Assembly: GCA_018241665.1 (NCBI GenBank) | Contig: JAFEDK010000017.1 | Span: 124,001 to 188,000 of the forward strand | Direction of reading: 5' to 3' | Length of the DNA: 64,000 nt | DNA from: Pseudomonadota bacterium | GTDB lineage: Bacteria; Pseudomonadota; Gammaproteobacteria; Burkholderiales; Rhodocyclaceae | Shown: positions 27,436 through 35,994 of the stretch, piece by piece | Layout of the letters: the number at the start of each line of letters is the position of its first letter | Numbering within the stretch: the stretch's first letter is position 1 | Position numbers and translations under genes: made by a program | Notes under the pieces: model-generated | The model's input: the letters and a program-made list of their open reading frames with translations, nothing else | What the model was told of the DNA's origin: nothing | The model's database searches: none

Positions 27436-28886
27436 CGGGCGTCGTCCGGGGAGGGGGCTTGAGGGGCTTGGGGGGCGGCGGTGTCGGTGGCGGACCAGCC
27501 GCCGCCGATGGCTCGGTACAGGGCGATCCAGGCCGAGGCTCGTTCCTGCTCCCAGCCGGCCACCGTGGTGTCGGCGGCGAGCAGGGTGCGGCGGGCGTCT
27601 TCGAGTTCGAGCAGGCTGGCGAAGCCGGCGCGCTGGCGGGCCTCTGTTGCGCCGTAGGCCTGGCGGTAGCCGGCGGCGGCGCGGCGTACGTCCGCCTCGC
27701 GGGTGGCGGCGGCGTCGAGGCGCACAAGGGCTTGCTCGACTTCGCTGACCGCGGTGCGCACGGCCTGGCGGTAGGCGGCTTCGGCAGCGGCGTAGTCGGC
27801 GCGGGCAGCCTCCACGTTGGCGGCGATGCGGCCACCGTCGAACAGCGGCATGGCCAGCGTGGGGCTGATCGACCAAGTGGTGGCGGAGCTGCGCTGGCCG
27901 TTGGTATTGAGGCGTAGCGGGGTGAAGAAGCCGGTCAGGGTCAGGCGTGGATAACGGTCGGCGGCGGCGCTGCCGATGGCCGCGCTGGCGGCGGCGAGAT
28001 CCCGTTCGGCGGCGGCCACGTCGGGGCGTTGGGCGAGCAGGCGGGCCGGCAGCGCATCGATGGCGAAGGCGGCAGGTGTCGGGAAGCGCCCGCTGGCACT
28101 GGCGAGGCGTTGGCGCAGGCCGGCCTCGTCGAGCCCGGTGAGGGCGACCAGGGCCTTGATCTGGCGGTCGCGGGCGGCGCGCAGCTCGGCCACTGAGGCG
28201 GCGCCGTCGGCGGCGCTGGCGCTGGCGAGGGCCACGTCGGCAGGGGCGTTGAAGCCGGCGCTGCCGAGCTTGCGGGTGAGTTCCGCGGTGGCGGCGCGGG
28301 AGGCGGCGTCGGCTTCGGCCTGGGCCAGGCGGCGTTCCTGGTAGCGCAGCTGCAGGTAGGCGTCGGCGGTTTCGGCGGCCACCGACACGCGGGCGGCGTG
28401 CCAGCGGGCGGCGCTGGCGGCGAGGCGCGCTTCGGCACCCTGCTGGTCGCGGGCCAGGCCGCCGAACAGGTCGATCTCCCAGTTGGCCATCACGGAGGCC
28501 TGGCGAGTGGTCTGGAAGGTGGTCGGGGCACCGAAGGTGAAGGCGGCGCGCTTCGCGGCGATGCTGCCATCGACGGTGGGCAGTCCGGCGACGTCGGCCG
28601 CCACGGCCGAGGCGCGGGCCTGGGCGATGCGCGCGCGGGCCTGAGCGAGGCTGGCGCTTTCCCGTTCGGCAGCGTCGATCAGTTCGGGCAGCAGCGGGTC
28701 GTCGAGGCGCCGCCACCAGTCGGTGAGCTCGGCGAGCTGGCCGTTGTGGGGCTGCGGTGCGTGCCAGCCGGCGGGGGCGGGTAGGGCGGGCGCCTGGTAG
28801 TCGGGGCCGACGCGGGGCAGCACGCCGCAGGCGGACAGGCCGAGCAGGGCCAGCAGTGCGGCGGCGGTGCGTTGTGGAAGGCTCAT
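27432..28886 (-). CDS. Outer-membrane efflux channel lipoprotein (NodT/OprM family)
   Basis: TolC-like trimeric channel subunit of 484 residues. Lipobox LSAC (GLSACGVLPRVGPDYQAP) and the family opening PDYQAPALPAP. Two repeated OEP halves follow, each with long Ala-rich helices; WEIDLFGGLARDQQGAEARL in the first and GRIAANVEAARADYAAAEA in the second. Start ATG 28886 overlaps the tetR stop. It completes the tripartite efflux system with the two genes downstream. Confidence 0.93.
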   Translation of the reverse strand: MSLPQRTAAALLALLGLSACGVLPRVGPDYQAPALPAPAGWHAPQPHNGQLAELTDWWRRLDDPLLPELIDAAERESASLAQARARIAQARASAVAADVAGLPTVDGSIAAKRAAFTFGAPTTFQTTRQASVMANWEIDLFGGLARDQQGAEARLAASAARWHAARVSVAAETADAYLQLRYQERRLAQAEADAASRAATAELTRKLGSAGFNAPADVALASASAADGAASVAELRAARDRQIKALVALTGLDEAGLRQRLASASGRFPTPAAFAIDALPARLLAQRPDVAAAERDLAAASAAIGSAAADRYPRLTLTGFFTPLRLNTNGQRSSATTWSISPTLAMPLFDGGRIAANVEAARADYAAAEAAYRQAVRTAVSEVEQALVRLDAAATREADVRRAAAGYRQAYGATEARQRAGFASLLELEDARRTLLAADTTVAGWEQERASAWIALYRAIGGGWSATDTAAPQAPQAPSPDDAR

Positions 28887-29557
28887 GCGCTGCTCCCTGC
28901 CCGGCGGCGCCGGTGTTCGTTGTCGACCAGCGCCACGGCGTAGCTGGCGAGCCGGTCGGCGAGGGTGTCGACGGAGCCCGCATCGGCCAGTAGCCCGGCG
29001 CTGACCCGGTCGATCAGGTCGCGGGCGACGTAGTAGGGCAGGGCCAGGCCGATGATGGAGTGGGCCAGGCGCTGGATGTCGGTGTCGATGCCGGCGAGGC
29101 TGAAATGGCGGGTCAGCAGTTCGGTGAGGCCGGTGTAAACGGCGGCCAGCTCGGCGTCGTGCTCTTGCCCGAGGACGCCGCTGGGGTCGAGCAGTTCGCG
29201 GAAGTGCAGGCGCATCACCAGGTCCACCGGCGCGCCGTTCTTCAATGGGGTCAGGAAATCGTGGAAGAAGGCAGCCAGGACAAGCTCCAGTGGCTGGCCG
29301 GCGGCATCGCCAAGGGGGAGGGCGGAGGGATCGTCAGCGCACAGGGATTCACTGAACACGGCCCGGTAGAGGCCGGCTTTGTCACCGAAGTAGTAGTTGA
29401 TGGCGGCCAGGTTGGCGTCGGCGGCGTCGGCGATCTCGCGGGTCGAGGTCTGTTGGTAGCCCTTGGCGGCGAACAGCGGCAGCGCGGCTTCCAGCAGGCG
29501 GCGGCGGGCCAGGATGCCGTCGGCGCGGGTCGGCTGGTGGGCGGAGGTGGCGGTCAT
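28883..29557 (-). CDS. TetR-family repressor, CecR-like, of the efflux operon
   Basis: Regulator of 224 residues. N-terminal HTH: RRRLLEAALPLFAAKGYQQTS, TREIADAADANLAAINYYFG and DKAGLYRAVF. The C-terminal part (FHDFLTPLKNGAPVDLVMRL, FRELLDPSG) resembles the YbiH/CecR (DUF1956) group. Start ATG 29557. It is the first gene of its own operon and overlaps the channel gene by four bases, so it represses itself and the pump together. A palindrome over the predicted -10 element 54 bp upstream is the likely operator. Confidence 0.92.
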   Translation of the reverse strand: MTATSAHQPTRADGILARRRLLEAALPLFAAKGYQQTSTREIADAADANLAAINYYFGDKAGLYRAVFSESLCADDPSALPLGDAAGQPLELVLAAFFHDFLTPLKNGAPVDLVMRLHFRELLDPSGVLGQEHDAELAAVYTGLTELLTRHFSLAGIDTDIQRLAHSIIGLALPYYVARDLIDRVSAGLLADAGSVDTLADRLASYAVALVDNEHRRRRAGSSA

Positions 29558-29610
29558 GGCGCACACGCACCGGAAGCCGTATCGATGCTTCCGGTGCGTT
29601 AAGTTAATCA

Positions 29611-29648
29611 ATCGACTGAATTTAGTCGATCAGCATGACGGCGGTCAA
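29611..29648 (-). promoter_or_regulatory. TetR operator and promoter of the efflux operon
   Basis: ATCGACT and AGTCGAT form a perfect inverted repeat with a six-base centre (29611-29630). On the minus strand TTGACC (29643-29648) and TAAATT (29619-29624) stand 18 bp apart as -35 and -10, so the operator covers the -10 box. Confidence 0.65.
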
Positions 29649-29676
29649 CTCTCCATAGCCGGCCGGGCGGTATCGG

Positions 29677-30837
29677 TCAGCCCAGCGTGGGCGGCAGCTG
29701 GGCTGTGAGTGCCTGCTTGCCGGCCGTGGCGCTGCCGAGGATGGCGAAGCCGCGCAGGCCGCCGTCCGGGGCGACGAAGCGGGCGGTCAGGCCGTCGCGG
29801 TCATCTGCCACTTGCCATGCGCCATCCGTGCCGACAGCGGGTGGGGCGACCACCGTCGGTACTGCCGGGGTCTTCACCAGCACCGGCATAGCCGGGTAGC
29901 GCACGTCGGCCGGCGTGCCGGCAAGGGTCTGGGCCAGCGCGCGGACCTGCTGCATGATCGGCATCACGAAGGGCAGGCTGAGGCCTTCCACTTCGGCGCA
30001 GTCGCCGATCGCATAAACGTTCTGGGCGCTGGCGGCGAGGCGACGGTCCACGACGATGCCGCGCTGGGTGACGAGCCCGGCTGCGGCGGCGATGCCGGTA
30101 CGCGGGCGCAGGCCGACTGCCGACAGCACGAGGTCCACGTCGAGCTGGCTGCCGTCGTCGAGTTCGAGGCGATAGCCGTCCGCCTGGCGGGTGATGCTGC
30201 GTGCCGCGGTGCCCATGCGGAAGCTCACGCCGGCGGCTTCGAGGCGCGCCTGGAACCAGTGTCCGGCGGCTTCCGGCAGCAGGCGGCCGAGGGGCCACGG
30301 GGCGGGGTCGAGGACCGTCGGCACGATGCCGCGGGCCAGCAGGTCGTTGGCGAACTCGCAGCCGATCAGGCCGCCGCCGAGGATGGCGATGCGTTGCACG
30401 CCGTCGAGGCGGGCGCTGAAGCGGGCGAAGTCGTCGAGGTCGTTCACCGACAGCACGTCGGCGGCACCGTCACCATCGAGGGGCAGGCGGATCGGGTCGG
30501 CGCCGATGGCGAGCACTACGTCCCGGTAGGCCAGTTGTTCGCCGTTGCTGAAGGACACCTGACGCGCCGCGGTGTCGATGGACGCGACCTGGGTGTGGGC
30601 GAGGATCCGGGCGCCGAGTTCTTCGGCCATCCGGTCGGCGCCCTTCATCACCAGCGACTCAGCGGTTTTGCCGCTGGCCAGCGCGTTGGAGAGCATCGGC
30701 TTGGAGTAGAAGGGCGCGGCGTCGCGGCTGACCAGCACCAGTGGGACCGTCTTGTCGAGCTTGCGGATCTCGCGGGCCAGGTTGTAGCCGGCGAGGCCGG
30801 TGCCGAGGATGAGGATGGGCAAGTCGGGATGGGACAT
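29677..30837 (-). CDS. FAD-dependent rubredoxin:NAD(+) reductase-like oxidoreductase
   Basis: Flavoprotein of 386 residues that would pass electrons from NAD(P)H to rubredoxin. FAD-binding motif ILILGTGLAGYNLAREIRK at the N-terminus, NAD-binding motif IAILGGGLIGCEFANDL in the middle, and the FAD C-terminal motif VYAIGDCAEVEGL. KPMLSNALASGK is also typical of rubredoxin reductases. Third gene of a rubrerythrin-rubredoxin-reductase row, 76 bp after rubredoxin. Start ATG 30837. Confidence 0.9.
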   Translation of the reverse strand: MSHPDLPILILGTGLAGYNLAREIRKLDKTVPLVLVSRDAAPFYSKPMLSNALASGKTAESLVMKGADRMAEELGARILAHTQVASIDTAARQVSFSNGEQLAYRDVVLAIGADPIRLPLDGDGAADVLSVNDLDDFARFSARLDGVQRIAILGGGLIGCEFANDLLARGIVPTVLDPAPWPLGRLLPEAAGHWFQARLEAAGVSFRMGTAARSITRQADGYRLELDDGSQLDVDLVLSAVGLRPRTGIAAAAGLVTQRGIVVDRRLAASAQNVYAIGDCAEVEGLSLPFVMPIMQQVRALAQTLAGTPADVRYPAMPVLVKTPAVPTVVAPPAVGTDGAWQVADDRDGLTARFVAPDGGLRGFAILGSATAGKQALTAQLPPTLG

Positions 30838-30913
30838 CGGTATGACCTCGCGAAATGGGCTGGCGGGGCGGCGCAGTGTGGAACGGGAAGGCGCGCCGCC
30901 CGGATGGGCATGG

Positions 30914-31078
30914 TCAGATCTCGACCATCTCGAAGTCCGACTTGGCCACGCCGCAGTCGGGGCAGGCCCAGTCGTCGGGGATGTCGGTCCAGCGGGTGCC
31001 GGGTGCGATGCCTTCGTCGGGGAGGCCGGCGGTTTCGTCGTAGATGAAGCCGCAAACGATGCATTGATAGGTTTTCAT
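30914..31078 (-). CDS. Rubredoxin
   Basis: Electron carrier of 54 residues with one Fe bound by four Cys: [12 protein letters not shown] and [13 protein letters not shown]. The aromatic core and the loop [15 protein letters not shown] are complete and the length is standard. Start ATG 31078 ([10 protein letters not shown]). It lies between rubrerythrin and rubredoxin reductase, forming a full NADH-to-rubrerythrin chain for peroxide reduction. Confidence 0.97.
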   Translation of the reverse strand: MKTYQCIVCGFIYDETAGLPDEGIAPGTRWTDIPDDWACPDCGVAKSDFEMVEI

Positions 31079-31132
31079 GGTGCGCTTTCCTTTTTAGTCT
31101 GAATGCTGGGATTGAATGGGGTCGGGTTCGGT

Positions 31133-31618
31133 TCAGGCGCTGATCTTGTCGAGGGCGGCCTGGTAGTGGGCGGCGTGGCGTTCCTCGACCTTGGCGAGGG
31201 CGGCAAAGCGCTTGGCGGCCTTTTCGAGCACGGCGCGGAACTGTTCCGCATGTTCCTTCGACTCGGCGATCTGCTCGTCGATCTCCTGCACCGCCGCATC
31301 GTTGCCTTCGGCGACGGCGGTGTGGCGGAAGGCCGGGTACATTTCGGTGTACTCGTAGGTCTCGCCCTCGATGGCGAACTGCAAGGCGCGGGCCGGGCTC
31401 ATCTTGGCCTTCGGGTAGAGCAGGTCGAGGTGGCCGAAGGCGTGCATCACTTCCTGATCGGCGGTGGCTTCGAAGGCCTTGGCGGTTTCCTCGTCGCCCA
31501 TTTCGCGGCACAACTTGGCGAAGTAGCGGTACTTGATATGGGCCATCGATTCGCCGGCGAAAGCGGCTTCGAGGTTCTGGATGGTGGCCGAGGCGGGATT
31601 GTGGAAGGGGTTTGCCAT
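31133..31618 (-). CDS. Rubrerythrin (di-iron peroxidase, no rubredoxin tail)
   Basis: Ferritin-like di-iron protein of 161 residues that reduces hydrogen peroxide. Iron ligands are spread over the helices: LEAAFAGESMAHIKYRYFA, ADQEVMHAFGHL, EGETYEYTEMYP and KVEERHAAHY. The C-terminal rubredoxin domain found in classical rubrerythrin is absent; a separate rubredoxin gene follows 54 bp later. Start ATG 31618 with AGGAGA upstream. The AT-rich stretch 31670-31735 upstream probably holds the promoter. Typical of facultative or microaerobic bacteria under oxidative stress. Confidence 0.93.
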   Translation of the reverse strand: MANPFHNPASATIQNLEAAFAGESMAHIKYRYFAKLCREMGDEETAKAFEATADQEVMHAFGHLDLLYPKAKMSPARALQFAIEGETYEYTEMYPAFRHTAVAEGNDAAVQEIDEQIAESKEHAEQFRAVLEKAAKRFAALAKVEERHAAHYQAALDKISA

Positions 31619-31741
31619 GGTGGTTCTCCTGATGGTTGTCGTGGCGATCGGGATTCGATGGAGACCATGGTATGGCGGCGGGGAAAATACTTGAAATTGA
31701 TTATTTAAAGAATTTCGATAATTAATAACTATTGAAGGGTG

Positions 31742-31765
31742 ATGTCGCCCCCACGGGGGCGACAT
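31742..31765 (-). terminator. Perfect 24-base hairpin after xth
   Basis: ATGTCGCCCCC and GGGGGCGACAT form a perfect inverted repeat with only two central bases, three bases beyond the exonuclease stop. It separates xth from the rubrerythrin promoter region. Confidence 0.6.
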
Positions 31766-31768
31766 GGA

Positions 31769-32557
31769 TCAGCCGGCGAAGGGCAGGTCGTAGTCGACGG
31801 TCAGCGGGGCGTGGTCGCTGAAGCGCTCGTCCTTGTAAACCGCGGTCCGCACCGCGCGGGCACCAAGGTCCGGCGTGGCGATCTGGTAATCGAGGCGCCA
31901 GCCGACGTTCTTGGCCCAGGCCTGGCCGCGGTTGGACCACCAGGTGTAGCAGGCGTCGGTGGCCTCGGGATGGAGGCGACGGTAGGTGTCGACCCAGCCC
32001 TGTTCATCGAACAGGCGGCTCAGCCAGGCCCGTTCCTCGGGCAGGAAGCCGGAGTTCTTCTGGTTGGAGCGCCAGTTCTTGAGGTCGATGGCCTGGTGGG
32101 CGATGTTCCAGTCGCCGCAGATCACAACGTCGCGGCCGCTGGCACGCAGTTCCGCCATGTGCGGCAGGAACAGGTCCATGAAGCGGAACTTGGCGGCCTG
32201 GCGTTCCTCGGAGCTGGAGCCGGACGGCAGGTACAGGGAGACCACCGACAAGTTGCCGAAGTCGGCCTGCAGGTAGCGGCCTTCCAGATCGAACTCCTCG
32301 TGGCCGAGGCCCTCGACGATACGGTCGGGCGCCTTGCGGGTGTAGATGCCGACACCGCTGTAGCCTTTCTTGGCCGCGCAGTGGAAGTAGCCCGTCATGT
32401 CGGCTGGAGTGCTCATTTCAGGCGTAAGATCCGGCAGTTGAGCCTTCAACTCCTGTACACATACGACGTCGGCATCCTGCTGACCGAGCCACGTGAGGAA
32501 GCCTTTCACGCTGGCCGAACGGATGCCATTGAGGTTGGCGGTGACGACGCGTAACAT
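31769..32557 (-). CDS. xth: Exodeoxyribonuclease III / AP endonuclease
   Basis: DNA-repair enzyme of 262 residues in the EEP fold. Motifs: TANLNGIRSA (Asn for metal), VVCVQELKAQ (catalytic Glu), GRYLQADFGNLSVVSLYLPSG in part (YLPSG), ICGDWNIAHQAIDLKN (Asp/Asn active site), WGSN-equivalent TWWSNRG, GWRLDYQIAT and FSDHAPLTVDYDL (catalytic Asp-His). Start ATG 32557 (MLRVVTANLNG). Divergent from pyrE, with only 34 bp between start codons. Confidence 0.94.
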   Translation of the reverse strand: MLRVVTANLNGIRSASVKGFLTWLGQQDADVVCVQELKAQLPDLTPEMSTPADMTGYFHCAAKKGYSGVGIYTRKAPDRIVEGLGHEEFDLEGRYLQADFGNLSVVSLYLPSGSSSEERQAAKFRFMDLFLPHMAELRASGRDVVICGDWNIAHQAIDLKNWRSNQKNSGFLPEERAWLSRLFDEQGWVDTYRRLHPEATDACYTWWSNRGQAWAKNVGWRLDYQIATPDLGARAVRTAVYKDERFSDHAPLTVDYDLPFAG

Positions 32558-32591
32558 TTTGTTTGATTTGGTCCATTTTTTTGGAAACGAC

Positions 32592-33239
32592 GTGGATTTT
32601 AGCCGTGATTTCATCGCCCTCTCCTGCGACAAGGGCGTGCTGAGGTTTGGAGAGTTCGTCACCAAGGCGGGGCGTCTCTCCCCCTATTTCTTCAATGCCG
32701 GGTTGTTCAACGACGGTGCGTCCTTCGGCAAGCTGTGCGACTTCTACGCGCAGACCCTGCTGGCCGCCCAACTGCCCTGCGACATGCTGTTCGGGCCGGC
32801 CTACAAGGGCATCCCGCTGGTGGCGGGTACCGCGATGCGGCTTGCCGAGCGCGGCCACAACCTGCCGTTCTGCTTCAACCGCAAGGAAGCCAAGGACCAC
32901 GGCGAGGGCGGCACCCTGGTCGGCGCGCCGCTGGCCGGCCGCGTGGCGATCCTTGACGACGTGATTTCGGCCGGTACCTCGGTGCGCGAGTCGGTGGAGA
33001 TCATCCGCGCCCACGGTGCCACGCCGTCGGCGGTGGTCATCGCCCTCGACCGCATGGAGCGCGGCACCGGCACGCTGTCGGCGGTGCAGGAGGTGAGTGA
33101 TACCTACGGGATTCCGGTGCTGGCGGTGGCCAACCTGAAAGACCTGATCGCCTACCTGGCCGACAGCCCGGCGTTGAATGCCAACCTGGAAGCCGTGCAG
33201 CGTTATCGCGACACCTATGGCGTGAGCGGAGAAAACTGA
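32592..33239 (+). CDS. pyrE: Orotate phosphoribosyltransferase
   Basis: Adds PRPP to orotate to give OMP in pyrimidine synthesis. 215 residues if translation begins at GTG 32592, matching the 213 of E. coli PyrE. The conserved N-terminal block VLRFGEFVTKAGRLSPYFFN begins about 16 residues in. PRPP motif VAILDDVISAGTS, and FGPAYKGIPLV in the core. Earlier ATG codons in frame would run into the divergent xth gene. The next gene starts five bases after the stop. Confidence 0.95.
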   Translation: MDFSRDFIALSCDKGVLRFGEFVTKAGRLSPYFFNAGLFNDGASFGKLCDFYAQTLLAAQLPCDMLFGPAYKGIPLVAGTAMRLAERGHNLPFCFNRKEAKDHGEGGTLVGAPLAGRVAILDDVISAGTSVRESVEIIRAHGATPSAVVIALDRMERGTGTLSAVQEVSDTYGIPVLAVANLKDLIAYLADSPALNANLEAVQRYRDTYGVSGEN

Positions 33240-33243
33240 CCCC

Positions 33244-33873
33244 ATGCGACGGCTGGCTCTGCTGTGTGCGCTGTGGGCGGTGCTGCCGGTGGGGGCCCAG
33301 GCGCCCTCCAGGACCGTCTTTTGCTGCTCGGACAATGGCCATCAGGTGTGCGGCGACGTGTTGCCGTCCCAGTGCTATGGCAAGAGCTACCGTGAGATGA
33401 GCCCCCAGGGCACCGTGCGCCGGCTGGTGGAGGCGCCGCTGACGCCCGAGCAACTGGCCCGCAAGGAAGCCGAGGACCGGGCCCGGCGGGCCGAACAGCT
33501 GCGCCTGCGGGCCGAGCAGCGTCGCAACCAGTCGCTGCTTGAAACCTATTCCAGCGTTGCCGACATCGACGCACGCCGGGATAGGGCGATTCAGGGGGTG
33601 CAGCTGGAGCTCAAGCAGGCTGAGGCGGTGCGTGCCCAGTTGTTGCAGAAGCGTTCCGGCCTGACCCGCGAGGCGGAGTTCTACCAGAAGCGCGGGATGC
33701 CCCCCAGCCTGGCGGCGGCGCTGCGGGAGTCCGACAGCGAGCTGGCGGCCCAGGGGGTGGTGATCGATGCCAAGAAGCGGGATATCGAGGCGATCCGGAC
33801 CCGTTATGAACAGGACCGCAGCCGTTACATTGCGCTGACCGAATCCCGTTCGGCGCCGCAGCCCCAGCGTTGA
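33244..33873 (+). CDS. Periplasmic coiled-coil protein, unknown
   Basis: Unrecognised exported protein of 209 residues. Signal peptide residues 1-19 (LALLCALWAVLPVGAQA). A short Cys-rich head (FCCSDNGHQVCGDVLPSQCY, four Cys) resembles the small DUF4124-like heads of betaproteobacterial envelope proteins. The rest is a long Arg/Glu/Ala coiled coil (about 75-200). Start ATG 33244, five bases after pyrE, so probably in one transcript with it. The Cys residues could form two disulfides. Confidence 0.75.
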   Translation: MRRLALLCALWAVLPVGAQAPSRTVFCCSDNGHQVCGDVLPSQCYGKSYREMSPQGTVRRLVEAPLTPEQLARKEAEDRARRAEQLRLRAEQRRNQSLLETYSSVADIDARRDRAIQGVQLELKQAEAVRAQLLQKRSGLTREAEFYQKRGMPPSLAAALRESDSELAAQGVVIDAKKRDIEAIRTRYEQDRSRYIALTESRSAPQPQR

Positions 33874-33917
33874 GCGCAGCCCAGGCTTTTCAGACTACCT
33901 TTCCGGCTTTTCCGACC

Positions 33918-34559
33918 ATGCTTCAATACAAGATCGTTCCTGTCACCCCCTTCGAACAGAACTGCTCCGTGCTGTGGTGCGACGTGAGCCGCAAGGCGGC
34001 GGTCGTTGACCCGGGCGGCGACGTGGACCGGATCGCCGCTGCGATCGATCAACTGGGGGTGACGGTGGAGAAGATCCTGCTGACCCATGGCCATATCGAC
34101 CATGCCGGTGGTACCGCCGAGCTGGCCCGCCGGCTGGCCGTGCCGGTCGAGGGGCCTGAGCAGGAGGAGCGCTTCTGGATCGATGCGCTGCCCCAGCAGA
34201 GCAAGATGTTCGGCTTTCCGCAGGTGGAGACATTCACGCCGGACCGCTGGCTGGCTGATGGCGACACGGTGACGGTGGGCCAGGAAGCCCTGGACGTGCT
34301 GCATTGCCCCGGCCACACGCCGGGCCATGTGGTGTTCTTCAGCCCGTCGGCGCGCCTGGCGGTGGTTGGCGACGTGCTCTTCGCCGGGTCTATCGGGCGC
34401 ACGGATTTCCCGCGCGGCAGCCATGCGGACCTGGTCCAGTCCATCCGCGGCAAGCTGTGGCCGCTGGGTAACGACGTTTCCTTCATTCCAGGCCACGGGC
34501 CGATGTCCACCTTCGGCGAGGAGCGCGACAGCAATCCTTATGTGGGTGACTACGCCTGA
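33918..34559 (+). CDS. MBL-fold metallo-hydrolase, YcbL/glyoxalase II-like
   Basis: Zn hydrolase of 213 residues. Metal-binding motif LLTHGHIDHAGG (HxHxDH), second-site His in HCPGHTPGHVVF, Asp in VVGDVLFAGSIGRTD and final His in IPGHGPMST. The short length and lack of a C-terminal HAGH domain place it with YcbL-type single-domain enzymes rather than classical GloB. Start ATG 33918 (MLQYKIVPVTPFEQN), where homology begins, rather than TTG 33870. The substrate is possibly S-lactoylglutathione or another thioester. Confidence 0.9.
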   Translation: MLQYKIVPVTPFEQNCSVLWCDVSRKAAVVDPGGDVDRIAAAIDQLGVTVEKILLTHGHIDHAGGTAELARRLAVPVEGPEQEERFWIDALPQQSKMFGFPQVETFTPDRWLADGDTVTVGQEALDVLHCPGHTPGHVVFFSPSARLAVVGDVLFAGSIGRTDFPRGSHADLVQSIRGKLWPLGNDVSFIPGHGPMSTFGEERDSNPYVGDYA

Positions 34560-34620
34560 GCAGCAGGCGCATCCCGGTTTTCAGGCGACGAGCTTCAATT
34601 TCAGAAAAAGGTAGGTCTGC

Positions 34621-35337
34621 GTGCGATTTGCGATTATCGAGGACGATCCAGCCCAGATGGAGGTACTGACGGCCTGGCTGAAGGAAGCCGGGCACGACGT
34701 GCATGGCTTCACGCTGGCCCGTGAATTCATGCGGGTGGCCAGTCGCGAGAGCTTCGATCTGCTGCTGGTGGACTGGATGTTGCCGGACCTGACCGGCGAG
34801 CAGGTGCTGCGCTGGTTGCGCGTCGAGCGCAACAACGACACGCCGGCGATCTTCATCACCTCGCGGGATGCCGAGGAGGACATTGCCAATGCCTTCAGTG
34901 CTGGTGCCGACGACTACGTGGTCAAGCCGCCGCGGCGCATCGAATTGTTGTCGCGCATCGAGGCGGTGTTGCGGCGGGCCCAGCCGAAGAGCCCCAACCA
35001 GACCCTGACGGTGGGCGTGTACCACTTCGATCTGGCCAAGAAGACCCTCGGCATCGATGGTACCGGGGTGGACCTGACGGACAAGGAGTTCGAACTGGCG
35101 GCCTTCCTGTTCCGTAACCTCGGCCGCCTGCTGTCCCGTGGCCACCTGCTCGAAGCCGTGTGGGGGCGCAACCCCTCCCTGGCAACGCGCACCGTGGACA
35201 CGCATATCAGCCGCGTGCGCAGCAAGCTCAATTTGCGGCCGGAGAACGGTTTCCGCCTGACGCCCACCTACAATTTCGGCTACCGCCTCGAGCGGATCGA
35301 TCCTTCCGAACCGTCTGCCGTCGTCTCGCCCGACTGA
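34621..35337 (+). CDS. OmpR/PhoB-family response regulator
   Basis: Two-domain transcription regulator of 238 residues. Receiver: IIEDDPAQ (acidic pair), LLLVDWMLPDLTG (phospho-Asp about residue 52), IFITSRDAEED and DDYVVKPPRR (Lys switch). The C-terminal winged helix has DLTDKEFELAAFLFRNLGRL, RTVDTHISRVRSKLNL and TYNFGYRLE. Start GTG 34621. No kinase adjoins it on the same strand; the nearest is the CHASE2 kinase at 35995, beyond the oppositely oriented mscL. Confidence 0.93.
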   Translation: MRFAIIEDDPAQMEVLTAWLKEAGHDVHGFTLAREFMRVASRESFDLLLVDWMLPDLTGEQVLRWLRVERNNDTPAIFITSRDAEEDIANAFSAGADDYVVKPPRRIELLSRIEAVLRRAQPKSPNQTLTVGVYHFDLAKKTLGIDGTGVDLTDKEFELAAFLFRNLGRLLSRGHLLEAVWGRNPSLATRTVDTHISRVRSKLNLRPENGFRLTPTYNFGYRLERIDPSEPSAVVSPD

Positions 35338-35365
35338 GAGGCGAGGACGACGGACCGCGATGCGC

Positions 35366-35794
35366 CTACTTCTTCAGCGCGTCGCGGATTTCCCGCAGCA
35401 GTTTCACGTCTTCCGGTTCCGCCGGCGGCGCCACCGGTGCCGGCTCGGTGGCCGGCTCTTCGCGCTTCAGCTTGTTGATGGCCTTGATTGCCACGAAGAT
35501 CGCCAGCGCGACGATCAGGAAGTCGATCACCGAGTTTATGAACGCGCCGTATTTGAACAGCGGCGCGCCAGCCTTTTCGGCGGCCTCCATGGTGTCGTAG
35601 GTCTTGTCGCTGAGGTTCAGGTAGAAATGCTTGAAGTCCATGCCGCCCAGCAGCTTGCCGAGGACCGGCATCAGCATGTCCTTGACGAGGGAGTCGACGA
35701 TCTTCTGGAAGGCGCCGCCGATGATCACACCGACGGCCAGGTCGACGACGTTGCCCTTGACGGCGAACTCCTTGAATTCCTGAATGAAGCTCAT
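35366..35794 (-). CDS. mscL: Large-conductance mechanosensitive channel
   Basis: Inner-membrane emergency valve against osmotic downshock; 142 residues. N-terminal amphipathic helix [20 protein letters not shown], pore helix TM1 [22 protein letters not shown]2 [20 protein letters not shown], and the C-terminal charged helical bundle [14 protein letters not shown]. Start ATG 35794 with AAAGGAG upstream. Convergent with the OmpR-type gene, 28 bp apart. Confidence 0.97.
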   Translation of the reverse strand: MSFIQEFKEFAVKGNVVDLAVGVIIGGAFQKIVDSLVKDMLMPVLGKLLGGMDFKHFYLNLSDKTYDTMEAAEKAGAPLFKYGAFINSVIDFLIVALAIFVAIKAINKLKREEPATEPAPVAPPAEPEDVKLLREIRDALKK

Positions 35795-35994
35795 GGCTGC
35801 TCCTTTGTGGATGAGTCGATGAAAGCTCGTGGCCTGCAATGCTGCCGCCCGGTAAGTGCAAGAAGCGCACAAATCTGGCAATACCGAGCGCGAGCAAACC
35901 GAATTTTGTGCATGAAGATCGAGTTTGCGAAGTATTGCACTTCGGGTAGAACAATAACCTAATATATTCGTCGCATTTCAATCAAGAGACCGCC

